Below, piece after piece: positions 47,417-55,417 of a DNA stretch of 64,000 nt. Position numbers and translations under genes: made by a program. The DNA comes from Streptomyces buecherae (GTDB lineage: Bacteria > Actinomycetota > Actinomycetes > Streptomycetales > Streptomycetaceae): NCBI RefSeq assembly GCF_014295035.1, contig NZ_CP060404.1, positions 7,728,501-7,792,500 on the forward strand, in the 5' to 3' direction. Numbering within the stretch: position 1 is the stretch's first letter; every line of letters begins with the position of its first letter. Under the pieces are notes generated by a model that saw only the letters and a list, made by a program, of their open reading frames with translations, was not told the origin of the DNA and did not search any database.

Positions 47417-47836
47417 TCAGGCGGCCAGTTGCTGGATGCGGATCAGGTTGCCCGCGGGGTCGCGGAAGGCGCAGTCCCGTACCCCGTACGGCTGGTCGGT
47501 CGGCTCCTGGACCACCTCGGCGTCGCTGGCCTGGAGCCGCTCGAAGGTGGCGTCGAGGTCGGCGGTGGCGAGGTGGACGGCGGCGAAGGTGCCCTTGGCC
47601 ATCATCTCCACGATGGTGTCGCGCTCACTGTCCGTGATGCCGCAGCCGGGCGGCGCCGGCGGCTGGAGCACGATGGAGGTGTCGGGCTGGCCCGCCGGGC
47701 CGACCGTGATCCAGCGCATGTCGTTGTACCCGACGTCGTTGCGCACCTCGAAGCCGAGGATGTCGCGGTAGAAGGTCAGGGACGCCTCCGCGTCGTGGTG
47801 CGGGAGGAAGCTGTGGTGAATGGTGAGGTTGTCCAT
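47417..47836 (-). CDS. VOC (glyoxalase/bleomycin resistance fold) protein
   Basis: 139 residues with the paired beta-alpha-beta-beta-beta modules of the vicinal oxygen chelate fold: HHSFLPHHDAEASLTFYRD at the start and CAFRDPAGNLIRI at the end. The N-terminal His and the C-terminal strand position used for metal binding differ from true glyoxalase I, so the substrate is open; relatives include antibiotic-binding proteins. ATG 47836 is preferred; GTG 47845 in frame is possible. It follows the AraC gene by about 20 bases on the same strand and is probably its target. Confidence 0.88.
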   Translation of the reverse strand: MDNLTIHHSFLPHHDAEASLTFYRDILGFEVRNDVGYNDMRWITVGPAGQPDTSIVLQPPAPPGCGITDSERDTIVEMMAKGTFAAVHLATADLDATFERLQASDAEVVQEPTDQPYGVRDCAFRDPAGNLIRIQQLAA

Positions 47837-47858
47837 GTCGATCACGCTAGCCCTGGCA

Positions 47859-48290
<432 letters not shown>

Positions 48291-48616
48291 GGCTTCGATC
48301 GTGCCACACGGGCGGGGCGGGCGACCGGGGCGAACGCGCGCGGCCCCCGCACGCGACACCGAGCACCCCGGGTGGTCCTACGGGCGGGGAACGGGCCCGT
48401 GCCGCTGGCCGGCGGGCGCCTTTTCGCGCCGTCCTCATGACGATCTTGCGCCACTCTTTTCGGCCGGCCCTCATGCCGCCTTCGGCCCGCCGGACCCTTT
48501 GCGGAAGCGGGACGCGGCGGCCTCGCGCGGGCCGCGCCCCGCGCCTGTCCTGTCCGAAAACGGCTCGCTCCCGCGCGCCGCGTGTCCTGATTGCCACCAG
48601 GGGTTTTTGCCATTGC

Positions 48617-48646
48617 TTGACACTGACTTGGCGGCGACTTTACCAT
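48617..48646 (+). promoter_or_regulatory. Putative housekeeping-type promoter of the small peptide gene
   Basis: TTGACA (48617-48622), 18-base spacer, TACCAT (48641-48646), in a locally less GC-rich stretch. The expected transcript start is about 50 bases before the peptide ATG. The rest of the 412-base gap (48291-48702) shows no convincing gene. Confidence 0.6.
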
Positions 48647-48705
48647 CTGACGACGCGACATTCCGCGTGATCACCACCCCATATGTCACCCCTCGGAGGT
48701 TCATG

Positions 48706-48861
48706 ATGGAGAAGTTGATCAAGGCGATGACCCAGGACGACGTCTGGCAGAGCTGGGTCGCCGCGAACTCGGCCGGTGCCGCCGCGAAGGACGGGTGCAT
48801 CAGCGCGGCCCCGAAGGCGGGTTGTATCAGCGCGGCGCCCAAGACCGGCTGCATATCCTGA
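48706..48861 (+). CDS. Small repeat peptide, candidate RiPP precursor (three GCIS repeats)
   Basis: 51 residues. A Lys/Asp/Trp-containing leader-like half (MEKLIKAMTQDDVWQSW, then an Ala-rich hinge) precedes a C-terminal half in which GCISAAPK occurs twice and GCIS ends the protein, a nine-residue period (27 bp). Each repeat places one Cys, one Ser and one Lys at the same spacing. GGAGG (48695-48699) lies six bases before ATG 48706; ATG 48703 would add one Met. A TTGACA/TACCAT promoter lies upstream. A PaaK-like adenylate-forming enzyme follows 130 bases downstream. Short length, leader/core layout and repeated Cys-containing core are typical of ribosomally made, modified peptides, but I cannot match it to a known class. 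It is too short for most gene callers. Confidence 0.75.
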   Translation: MEKLIKAMTQDDVWQSWVAANSAGAAAKDGCISAAPKAGCISAAPKTGCIS

Positions 48862-48991
48862 CTGGCCGCTGACTGACTCATCGGAGTGGGCCGGGGCCGC
48901 GGACGCGCGGGCGCCCGGCCCCCTTCCGGCTCCGCTCCGGCCCGGGGCCGCCCCGGAAATCTCCGTTTCGCCTAGCGCACAGAGGGTGCAC

Positions 48992-50245
48992 ATGCGTGGT
49001 CAGCCGACGGCCGAAGTCGTCGACCAGATCAAGGACATACCGATCTACCGCACGTCGATCGAGCGGGGGTACTTCCCCGTCCTCGAAAAGCCCGAGATCG
49101 CGCGGGGCTTCCCGGACAACTGGATGACGCCGCGCCTCGCCGCCGCGCTGAAGACGGGCGAGGCCGAGTACGTGCTGTCCACGGGCACCAACCACGCCCG
49201 CATGCAGATCATCCGCCCCCCGTACTTCCTGCTCAACTCCTACTACCAACTGTGGAGCGAGCACCCGGACATCGCCTCCACCTGGGAAGACGGCTGCCAA
49301 CGGGTCTCGCTCACCACGGTGTTGGCGACCGAGCACGTCGCGCGCGTCAACGCGAGGAAGCGCGGCACGCGGCCGGAGGCGGTTCCCGAGCTGGAGCAGC
49401 GGCGCCTCGACGCCCGCACCGTCTACCTCAACCTGCGGCTCGACCCGGCGTTGTGGGAGCGCGACGAGGTCGAGCGCATGCTGAACGAGATCCGCTCGGC
49501 CCGAGCGACCCACCCGCGCGGCTGGTACCACCTCGACTGCTCCAGCTACCACCTGGCCCACCTCGTCCTCAAGGCCAGGCAGTGGGGCCTGTGGGAGGAC
49601 TTCCCGCAGCCCGCGAGCATCATCCACGCGTACGAGTACACCCCGGCGAACGTCCGGCGCTTCCTGCACGAGAACTTCGACTGCCCGGTCATCGACCTGT
49701 TCGGCAGCACCGAGCTGGGCTACCTCTACTACAGCGACCGCCACGGCCGGTACCACCCCCACCTCGACCAGATGAGTGTCGAACTCCTCCCGGTGGTGCC
49801 GGGCAGCGAGCTCTACAGCCTCATCGTGTCGAGCGTCCGCAACCCCCACATGCCGCTGATCCGGTACCGCTCGGGGGACTGCGTCCGCACGCTCGACGGG
49901 ACCCCCGACCCGCACCGGATCGCGCGCTTCTGCGGACGGGAGAAGGAACTCCTCACCCCAGGCGCGGCAGCCGCCGCCGCGTCCGGTCCCATCGCCCAGG
50001 GCGACCTGAGCGACCGCGTGAGCGCCGCCGCCAGCGTCTTCGTCCACCAACTGCTGGTCACGGACGACAAGGAGGCCCACCTGCGGTACACGACCTTCGA
50101 CGGCGAGGCCCTGCCGCCCGCCGAGGCCGACACCCTGGCGGAGTCCGTCAGCGACCTGACCGGGCGCCGGTGCCAGGTCGAGCACCGCGCGCACCTGCCC
50201 ATCGGGAAGTCCGGCAAGTACGCCTGGCTCGCCACCCACCACTGA
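48992..50245 (+). CDS. Phenylacetate-CoA-ligase-like adenylate-forming enzyme (ANL superfamily)
   Basis: 417 residues, the size of PaaK-type ligases. Recognisable ANL elements: DLFGSTELGYLYY (A5 motif, aromatic-Gly-x-Thr-Glu), LIRYRSGDCVR (A7/A8, RxRxGD) and a C-terminal GKSGKYAWL with a candidate A10 Lys. The N-terminal ATP loop reads VLSTGTNHARMQ where PaaK has SSGTTGxP, so the loop is altered. The expected chemistry is activation of a carboxylate as acyl-AMP and transfer to a thiol or amine. ATG 48992 is chosen for GAGGG at 48982-48986. Its neighbours suggest the acceptor could be the Cys/Ser/Lys-repeat peptide encoded just upstream (inference). A lone acyl-CoA ligase unrelated to the peptide is the alternative. 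Confidence 0.85.
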   Translation: MRGQPTAEVVDQIKDIPIYRTSIERGYFPVLEKPEIARGFPDNWMTPRLAAALKTGEAEYVLSTGTNHARMQIIRPPYFLLNSYYQLWSEHPDIASTWEDGCQRVSLTTVLATEHVARVNARKRGTRPEAVPELEQRRLDARTVYLNLRLDPALWERDEVERMLNEIRSARATHPRGWYHLDCSSYHLAHLVLKARQWGLWEDFPQPASIIHAYEYTPANVRRFLHENFDCPVIDLFGSTELGYLYYSDRHGRYHPHLDQMSVELLPVVPGSELYSLIVSSVRNPHMPLIRYRSGDCVRTLDGTPDPHRIARFCGREKELLTPGAAAAAASGPIAQGDLSDRVSAAASVFVHQLLVTDDKEAHLRYTTFDGEALPPAEADTLAESVSDLTGRRCQVEHRAHLPIGKSGKYAWLATHH

Positions 50246-50282
50246 CCGCCGACCCGGCCCCGACCCTGCGCAGGGGAGAACC

Positions 50283-50795
50283 ATGACCACACCGTCGTAC
50301 GTCACCACCGGCGACCTCAGGGCCCTGCTCGGCGAGGAACTGCACGCCGAGGTGGTGGCACACTTCACCGACAAGACCGACGCCGCGCCGGACTTCGTCG
50401 AACGCCAGGTCACCGAGTGCCTGCGGTACCTGTACCTCGTCTCGCGCCATCGCGAGCAGCTCAGCGGGCTGTTCCTCCCCGTCGAGCAGGACATCGACGA
50501 GATCTGGCACTACCTGATCCTCCAAACCCGCGAGTACCGCGCGCTGTGCGAGGAGCGGCTGCCGGGGCGCTTCTTCATCGAGCACCGCAGCATCGCCTAC
50601 GAGAGCTACCAGCAGGCTCCCGGCCGCGAGCAGGCGATGGAAGAGGCTCTGCGCTGGATACCGCTGTACTGCCGGGAGTTCGGCCCGTTCGACGAGGGCG
50701 CGCTGCCACACTGGACCATCGTCCGCTTCCTCCACCAGCGGATGGGCATGTCACTGGCGGACATAGCGGCCCTCGAACCCCTGGCACCGGCGTAA
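50283..50795 (+). CDS. Small uncharacterised protein with a DEIWH motif (GRDP-like)
   Basis: 170 residues, mostly predicted helical, no signal peptide or membrane segment. QDIDEIWHYLILQTREY resembles the Asp-x-x-Trp-His-x-His motif of glycine-rich-domain-containing (GRDP-like) proteins, but the second His is replaced by Leu. Function is unknown for that family. The ATG has a good RBS (GGGGAGA) and starts 37 bases after the adenylation enzyme's stop, so the two are co-transcribed. The shared operon suggests a role with the adenylation enzyme and the repeat peptide, for example as partner or recognition protein; nothing in the sequence proves this. Confidence 0.75.
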   Translation: MTTPSYVTTGDLRALLGEELHAEVVAHFTDKTDAAPDFVERQVTECLRYLYLVSRHREQLSGLFLPVEQDIDEIWHYLILQTREYRALCEERLPGRFFIEHRSIAYESYQQAPGREQAMEEALRWIPLYCREFGPFDEGALPHWTIVRFLHQRMGMSLADIAALEPLAPA

Positions 50796-50878
50796 CGCCG
50801 CTCTCGCGTCGGCGGCGCGCGCCTCGGGCGGCCGGGGCGCGGGCGCGAGCCTGGGCGGGCTGTCGGGCAGGTGGGTTC

Positions 50879-51817
50879 TCACAGCGGGGGAGCGACGAAG
50901 CACCCGCGGTCGGGTTCGTTGAGCGACTCCTTCGCCACCTGCTCGTCCCAGGGGTTCGAGGTGCCCCACTGGTCGGTCACCTCCGCCCGCGAGGCGTCGT
51001 AGACGTGAGGGTGCCAGGTGTCCTCGTCCACCTCCTCCATGGCGGTGGTGTACTCCAGGGTGTTGCCGTGCGGGTCGAGGAAGTACGTGAAGGCGTTGTC
51101 GCCGGCCAGGTGCCGGCCGGGCCCCCAGAGCTTGGGGGCGCCCGCCCGGATGGCACGGCCGGAGGCTCGCAAGTACTCGTCCACCCCCCGGAGTTCGAAG
51201 GAGACGTGGTGCAACGAGGTGTGCGGGCCCCCGGAGAACGCCACGGAGTGGTGCTGGGGGTTGATCCGCAGGAAGTGCATGAGGTCACCGTCGCGCGGTG
51301 AGCGCACGGTGTCGGTGAGCCGGAAGCCGAGGTACCGCTCGTACCACGCACGGGTACGAGCGATGTCGGGAGCGTTGAACACCACATGGGACAGGCGCAC
51401 CGGCACGGGCTCCCGGGCCTCGATCCGCCGGTGCCGGCGCGGCGCGACCTCCGCGGAGACCTCCACGGTGCGACCGTCCACGTCGAAGAAGCGGAACCCG
51501 TAGCCGCCGCCCGGGGTGGACAGCGCGCCGGGCTCGCTGATGAGCACCACGCCGTCACCCGCCAGCCGCCCGGCCAGGGCGTCGACGTCCACCCGCGTGG
51601 CGACCCCGAAGGCCACCAGGTCCAGCCGCTTCTCCTCGGCCCTGCGCAGCCTGACCACGTACTGCTCCGGCGACCCCTCGGCCGCCAGGAAGGCCACGCC
51701 GCTGTCGTCGGCGGTACGGGTCAGTCCCCACACGTCGGTGTAGAACGCGAGTTGCCTGTCGTGGTCGGGCACGGCCAGGTCGACGTGGCGGAGATGGGTG
51801 AGTTGGGCCGAGACCAA
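50879..51817 (-). CDS. Extradiol-type ring-cleavage dioxygenase (two VOC domains)
   Basis: 312 residues with two VOC domains (about 5-130 and 140-290). The C-terminal one holds the type I extradiol metal triad: His in LSHVVFNAPD, His in LHHVSFEL and Glu in NTLEYTT. This fits catechol 2,3-dioxygenase or dihydroxybiphenyl dioxygenase relatives that use Fe(II) or Mn(II) to open catechols. Start: TTG 51817 is preferred because a GGGGGG run lies five bases upstream and no ATG or GTG occurs between it and the first conserved strand; the upstream extension of the frame is low-complexity. It converges on the peptide cassette with an 83-base gap. Confidence 0.87.
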   Translation of the reverse strand: MVSAQLTHLRHVDLAVPDHDRQLAFYTDVWGLTRTADDSGVAFLAAEGSPEQYVVRLRRAEEKRLDLVAFGVATRVDVDALAGRLAGDGVVLISEPGALSTPGGGYGFRFFDVDGRTVEVSAEVAPRRHRRIEAREPVPVRLSHVVFNAPDIARTRAWYERYLGFRLTDTVRSPRDGDLMHFLRINPQHHSVAFSGGPHTSLHHVSFELRGVDEYLRASGRAIRAGAPKLWGPGRHLAGDNAFTYFLDPHGNTLEYTTAMEEVDEDTWHPHVYDASRAEVTDQWGTSNPWDEQVAKESLNEPDRGCFVAPPL

Positions 51818-51946
51818 TCTGTCCCCCCGATGACGGACGCGGCCAGCCTCGCCGACGTGTGTCAAGGCGGGCGGCGGAGCACCGCCCGCACTACGAGTAC
51901 CACCGCCGGCCGCGATGCGGTGAGGACACAACGGGCCAATCTGGCT

Positions 51947-51986
51947 CTGGGCCGCTGGGCCGCTGGGCCGCTGGGCCGCTGGGCCG
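51947..51986. repeat. Five perfect tandem copies of an 8-bp unit
   Basis: CTGGGCCG is repeated five times without mismatch in the 329-base region between the dioxygenase start and the nitrobindin start. It is a likely variable-number tract. No other feature is evident in that gap. Confidence 0.9.
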
Positions 51987-52146
51987 TCCGGTCGGTGTGC
52001 GGGTTCGTGCCACGGTGTCAGTTCAGGAACCAGCCAGTCAGCCTCCCACCGTTGCGCGCCGCCGCCGGCCCGACGGCCTAGGCTGCCACCCGGCACCGCC
52101 ACCGGCACCCACACCGGTACCGGCCTCGATCCAGGAGCACGCACCC

Positions 52147-52695
52147 ATGTTCGACCCCGCTCACCAGAACCCGTACCCCGACGCCCTGCGACCGGACGCC
52201 GCCCCCGCACCGCACGCGCAACTCACCCCGCTGCTCGGCTTCCTGGGCACCTGGGTCGGCCGGGGGCACGGTAGCTACCCGACGATCGCCGAGGAGTTCG
52301 CGTACGCGCAGGAAGTCACCTTCAGCCATGACGGACGGCCCTTCCTCCGGTACGAGGCGCGCGCCTGGCTGCTCGACGCGGAGGGTGCCCCGCTGCGACC
52401 GTCGGCGCGCGAGAGCGGTTGGTGGCGGCTCCAGCCCGACGGGCGCGTCGAGGCGCTGATCACCCAGCCCACCGGCATCGCGGAGATCCTGGTCGGCCAC
52501 GCCGGCGCCGGCACGGCCGACCTCAGCACCCACGAGGTGGCCATCACTCCCACCGCCAAGGAGGTCACCGCCACCCGCCGCCGCTACACGCTGAGCGACG
52601 AGGGGACCCTCGACTTCGCCCACGACCTCGCGGCGGTCGGCCAGCTGCTCCAGTACCACCTGTCGGCGCGACTGCGACGCGAGGGTGGGAGCTAG
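52147..52695 (+). CDS. Nitrobindin-family (FABP-like heme-binding) protein
   Basis: 182 residues. LGTWVGRGHGSYPTI is the signature of bacterial nitrobindins, beta-barrel proteins that bind heme b and react with nitric oxide or peroxynitrite. The C-terminal segment (LDFAHDLAAVGQLLQYH) supplies the usual region of the proximal His. The ATG at 52147 has AGGAG about nine bases upstream. It stands alone; no neighbour explains its regulation. Confidence 0.88.
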   Translation: MFDPAHQNPYPDALRPDAAPAPHAQLTPLLGFLGTWVGRGHGSYPTIAEEFAYAQEVTFSHDGRPFLRYEARAWLLDAEGAPLRPSARESGWWRLQPDGRVEALITQPTGIAEILVGHAGAGTADLSTHEVAITPTAKEVTATRRRYTLSDEGTLDFAHDLAAVGQLLQYHLSARLRREGGS

Positions 52696-53329
52696 GCCAG
52701 GGCCGCCGGCTGCCTGCCGCGCGGGGCGCGGCTTCGCCGTGAGCGACGGAGCCGTACGAGGTGTCAGGACATCTCCAGAACGGGTGTGGGCAGATGGACA
52801 CACGCAGGAGGGCCAGGGCCCTCGAACTCGCCTCGCCGGAGGCGGTAGTGCACGGCAGATACGCCGACGCCGCCGTCTGGTGCCACCTTCCCGGCCCCAT
52901 ACGGCTGGCAGGGGCTTCCCCGAGCGCCTACCGGCCCCGCGTACGGTCCGCGAGCTTGCCCACCCTCACGCGCTGACGGGTGAACTACCCTGCCGATCAC
53001 GATGTCGCTGGGCCTCGCCGAGGGCGGCGACCCACACAACCCGCGGCGCGTGGCCAAGCCTGTCACCTGGCGGGCCGACGACGACGTGGTGCTGGAGGCC
53101 CGCGTCTCGGATGGCGAGTGGACGTACACGCCCAGGGCCCCATGGCTCGACCACCGACTGGGCTACGTGATGGCGCTGCCACGACGCCGGAAGGCGTGAC
53201 CTCGCCCGGTGGTGGGCCCCCGGCCCTGGCCAGTCAGCCCGGGTGGCCAGGCCCGAGGTACGGGTTGAGCTGACGCCGCACCGCCTGGCCCCCCGGCCGC
53301 GCCGCACCGCCTGAACCGGCCGCGCCGCG
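52696..53329. other. 634-base region without a confident gene
   Basis: Open frames on both strands are short and unconvincing. The best is at 53002-53199 (+). No tRNA, strong hairpin or mobile-element signature is seen. Confidence 0.5.
53002..53199 (+). CDS. Doubtful 65-residue hypothetical protein
   Basis: A 65-residue frame with balanced composition (DDDVVLEARVSDGEWTYTP) unlike the Arg/Pro shadows around it, but with no RBS before ATG 53002 and no recognised domain. It may be a gene remnant. Confidence 0.25.
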   Translation: MSLGLAEGGDPHNPRRVAKPVTWRADDDVVLEARVSDGEWTYTPRAPWLDHRLGYVMALPRRRKA

Positions 53330-53890
53330 TCAGCCTCCCTCCTCGCCCTCCGCGCGATGCGTCTCGCTCAACTCCTCGTACAGCGCGGTCCCCGGCCTCG
53401 CCACCCGTACCTCGGAGTCCGACCAGGTGGTGTCGTGGAACTCGCGGAAGAAGAGGTTGGCGATGCTGTCGTTGATCTCCACGATGGCGACCTGCAAGGC
53501 CGGTACCCGGAAGGGTTTCTCGCGCGGCCACGGCTCCGCGTCCGCGCGGTCCACGTGCAGGTCGATGCCGAGCAACGGAAGCCGCTCGGAGGCGAGGGTT
53601 TCGGCGTCGGCGAGGTAGAGGTGGTCGTACCGGAGGTCGTGGCCGGTGTCCGGGGCCGCGGCGAGCACGGTCGCGGGCAGCAGGTCGCGGTACTGCTCCT
53701 GGTCGACCGGGACGACGTACGAGACGGCCCAGTCGTAGTCGGCGGCGTCCTGCGACTCCTCGCCGTAGGTGACCGGCGTCTCCAGGGCTCGTAGCAGGCG
53801 GGCCCAGCCGGCGGGATTCGAGAAGTCGGTGCGCAGGACCGGGACCGCGTCCACGCGGGGCAGGTGTATCGGCTGTTGGCTGTGATCCAT
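53330..53890 (-). CDS. Hypothetical protein, DUF6924-like
   Basis: 186 residues, soluble, acidic. The opening pattern LPRVDAVPVLRTDFSNPAGW, followed after about 60 residues by a strand region and late VPALQVAIVEINDSIANL, resembles actinomycete proteins grouped as DUF6924. No catalytic motif is visible and no function is known to me. The ATG at 53890 starts at the conserved region; the frame extends 13 codons upstream. The neighbouring phosphoribosyltransferase is on the same strand, 60 bases upstream, so they may be co-transcribed. Confidence 0.7.
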   Translation of the reverse strand: MDHSQQPIHLPRVDAVPVLRTDFSNPAGWARLLRALETPVTYGEESQDAADYDWAVSYVVPVDQEQYRDLLPATVLAAAPDTGHDLRYDHLYLADAETLASERLPLLGIDLHVDRADAEPWPREKPFRVPALQVAIVEINDSIANLFFREFHDTTWSDSEVRVARPGTALYEELSETHRAEGEEGG

Positions 53891-53950
53891 GCCGCGGACC
53901 CTACGGCCGGCGGGCGGCGCCACCGGCACGTCCTGGCCAGTTCGTCGGCG

Positions 53951-54487
53951 TCAGGCGGGGCAGGGTGGGATGTCGCGCGCGGGCAGCAGGCTGTGCACGG
54001 TGCCGAGCCGGGGGCGCGCCGCGTCGGCGAGTTCGTCGACGATGACGCCGCACCCCACCCAGGTGGCGCCGCACTCCTCGACCAACTCCCGGACGGCGCG
54101 TGCCTGGCTGCCGGTCTCCAGCCAGTCGTCCACCAGCAGGACGCGGTCGGCCGCGCCCAGCGAGGACCGTTGGAGCCGCAGCCGGTGGCGCAATCCCCGA
54201 TAGTCGGGCTCGCTCTCGCGGACGACCTTGTCCCCGGGGAAGAGACCACCGTCCTTCCGGATGGCGACGAAGCCGACCCCGAGTTCCACGGCCACGGCCC
54301 CACCCAGCAGGAACCCGCGGGACTCGACCCCGCACACCGCCGTGAGCCGCTCGCCCCGGAAGGGGTCGGCCAGCTCGGTCACGACGGCCGCCAGCGTCCG
54401 CGCGTCGCGGAAGATGGGCCAGACATCCGCGTGGCCGTCGATCCACCGCAAGGACGTAAGGGTGAGATCACGCGCAGTGAGGGACAT
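53951..54487 (-). CDS. Adenine-phosphoribosyltransferase-like protein
   Basis: 178 residues, type I PRTase fold. The PRPP-binding loop VLLVDDWLETGSQA (two acidic residues then a Thr-Gly turn) and the flexible-loop neighbourhood GVESRGFLLGGAVA followed by FVAIRKDG fit APRT-like enzymes. The size also fits APRT. It is probably a paralogue, since it is not beside relA or sec genes as the housekeeping apt is in Streptomyces. The base is inferred, not shown. Confidence 0.82.
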   Translation of the reverse strand: MSLTARDLTLTSLRWIDGHADVWPIFRDARTLAAVVTELADPFRGERLTAVCGVESRGFLLGGAVAVELGVGFVAIRKDGGLFPGDKVVRESEPDYRGLRHRLRLQRSSLGAADRVLLVDDWLETGSQARAVRELVEECGATWVGCGVIVDELADAARPRLGTVHSLLPARDIPPCPA

Positions 54488-54821
54488 GCCCGGGAGTCTG
54501 CTCGCGCCCGAGCCGACGAGCAAGCCAATTTCCCGCGTCGCGGACGCCGAGAGGCGGTGCCGCCCGCCGCCCGGCCCGGCCGGACTGTCCGTGGCGTGTG
54601 GCCCCTGAGCCGCGCGTTCGCGCCGGCTCCCGGACGTACGGACCGCCCGCTGCCCCGTGGTGACACCCGACCGCACACGCGGTGGCATCCGGCGCCGCTG
54701 AGCAAGCCCCGGTCACCCTGGCGGCGGGTACGGCCGGCGGGTGGGGGACCATGTGCACCGGGCACGTGCCGCGCGGCGCGCCCGCGCCCGGCGCCGCGAG
54801 CGGGTCGTCCGTTCCGGCGCA

Positions 54822-54835
54822 GTGACGACCGTCAC
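54822..54835. promoter_or_regulatory. Candidate Crp-type operator before the ECF sigma gene
   Basis: GTGACGACCGTCAC has 6-bp inverted arms and fits GTG(N6)GNCAC, the motif reported for Streptomyces Crp. It lies 54 bases before the sigma start, in the 402-base divergent gap (54488-54889), which otherwise shows no gene. Confidence 0.4.
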
Positions 54836-54889
54836 GTTGTTCGTTCGTACTTGGTGTCAACCAGACGCCCCACGGCGGGCGTATGCCCG

Positions 54890-55417
54890 GTGAAGCGAGA
54901 GACCCGGGAGTGGCTGTTGACCGTCGAGGAGTTCGAGGAGTTCTACGCCCAGACGGTCGCGCGTCTCACGGGGCAGTTGTACGTGATGCTGGGCGATCTG
55001 CACGAGGCGGAGGACGTGGTGCAGGAAGCATTCGTCAAGGGGTGGGGCCGGCGGCGGCAGCTCGACTGCGCGGGGCAGCCCGAGGCGTGGATACGTACCG
55101 TCGCCTGGCGGCTGGCGGTGAGCCGCTGGCGCGTCCGGCGGCGTTCGGCCGCTGCCTGGCGGCACCGTAGCGCGCCACCGCCCCACGCCGAGGGGCCGAG
55201 CCCCGAGCAGATCGTGCTGGTCGACGCCCTGCGCGAGCTGCCGGCCCAGCAGCGGCGGAGCATGACGCTGCACTACCTGTGCGACCTCACCGTCGAGCAG
55301 GTCGCCCGGGAGACGGGCGTGTCCGCCAGCACCGTAAAGACCCACCTGGCCCGCGGTCGGGCCGCTCTCGCGCACCACCTACAGGACCCGCGTATCAAGG
55401 AGGCCCCCGGTGCCTGA
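54890..55417 (+). CDS. ECF-type RNA polymerase sigma factor (SigE/SCO-like family)
   Basis: 175 residues. Region 2: FYAQTVARLTGQLYVMLGDLHEAEDVVQEAFVKGW, including the conserved DAEDVVQE-like core (HEAEDVVQEAF). Region 4: LRELPAQQRRSMTLHYL followed by the HTH TVEQVARETGVSASTVKTHLARGR. This is the actinomycete SigE-like group with a positively charged linker. GTG 54890 is used; the RBS is weak. Its stop overlaps the start of the next gene, which encodes a small membrane protein that may be its anti-sigma factor. Confidence 0.92.
   Translation: MKRETREWLLTVEEFEEFYAQTVARLTGQLYVMLGDLHEAEDVVQEAFVKGWGRRRQLDCAGQPEAWIRTVAWRLAVSRWRVRRRSAAAWRHRSAPPPHAEGPSPEQIVLVDALRELPAQQRRSMTLHYLCDLTVEQVARETGVSASTVKTHLARGRAALAHHLQDPRIKEAPGA

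Noticed and set aside
48706..48861. Small Cys-repeat ORF read as a cysteine attenuator leader peptide
   Set aside because: Attenuators have consecutive codons for the regulated amino acid and control biosynthetic genes for it. Here Cys codons are nine apart and the downstream genes are not cysteine genes.
48878..50494. 538-residue - strand frame opposite the adenylating enzyme
   Set aside because: It is a shadow of a clear ANL protein, with Val/Ala/Arg-rich composition.
52761..52976. 71-residue + strand frame after nitrobindin
   Set aside because: No RBS, no recognisable pattern, and it overlaps equally weak frames on the other strand.
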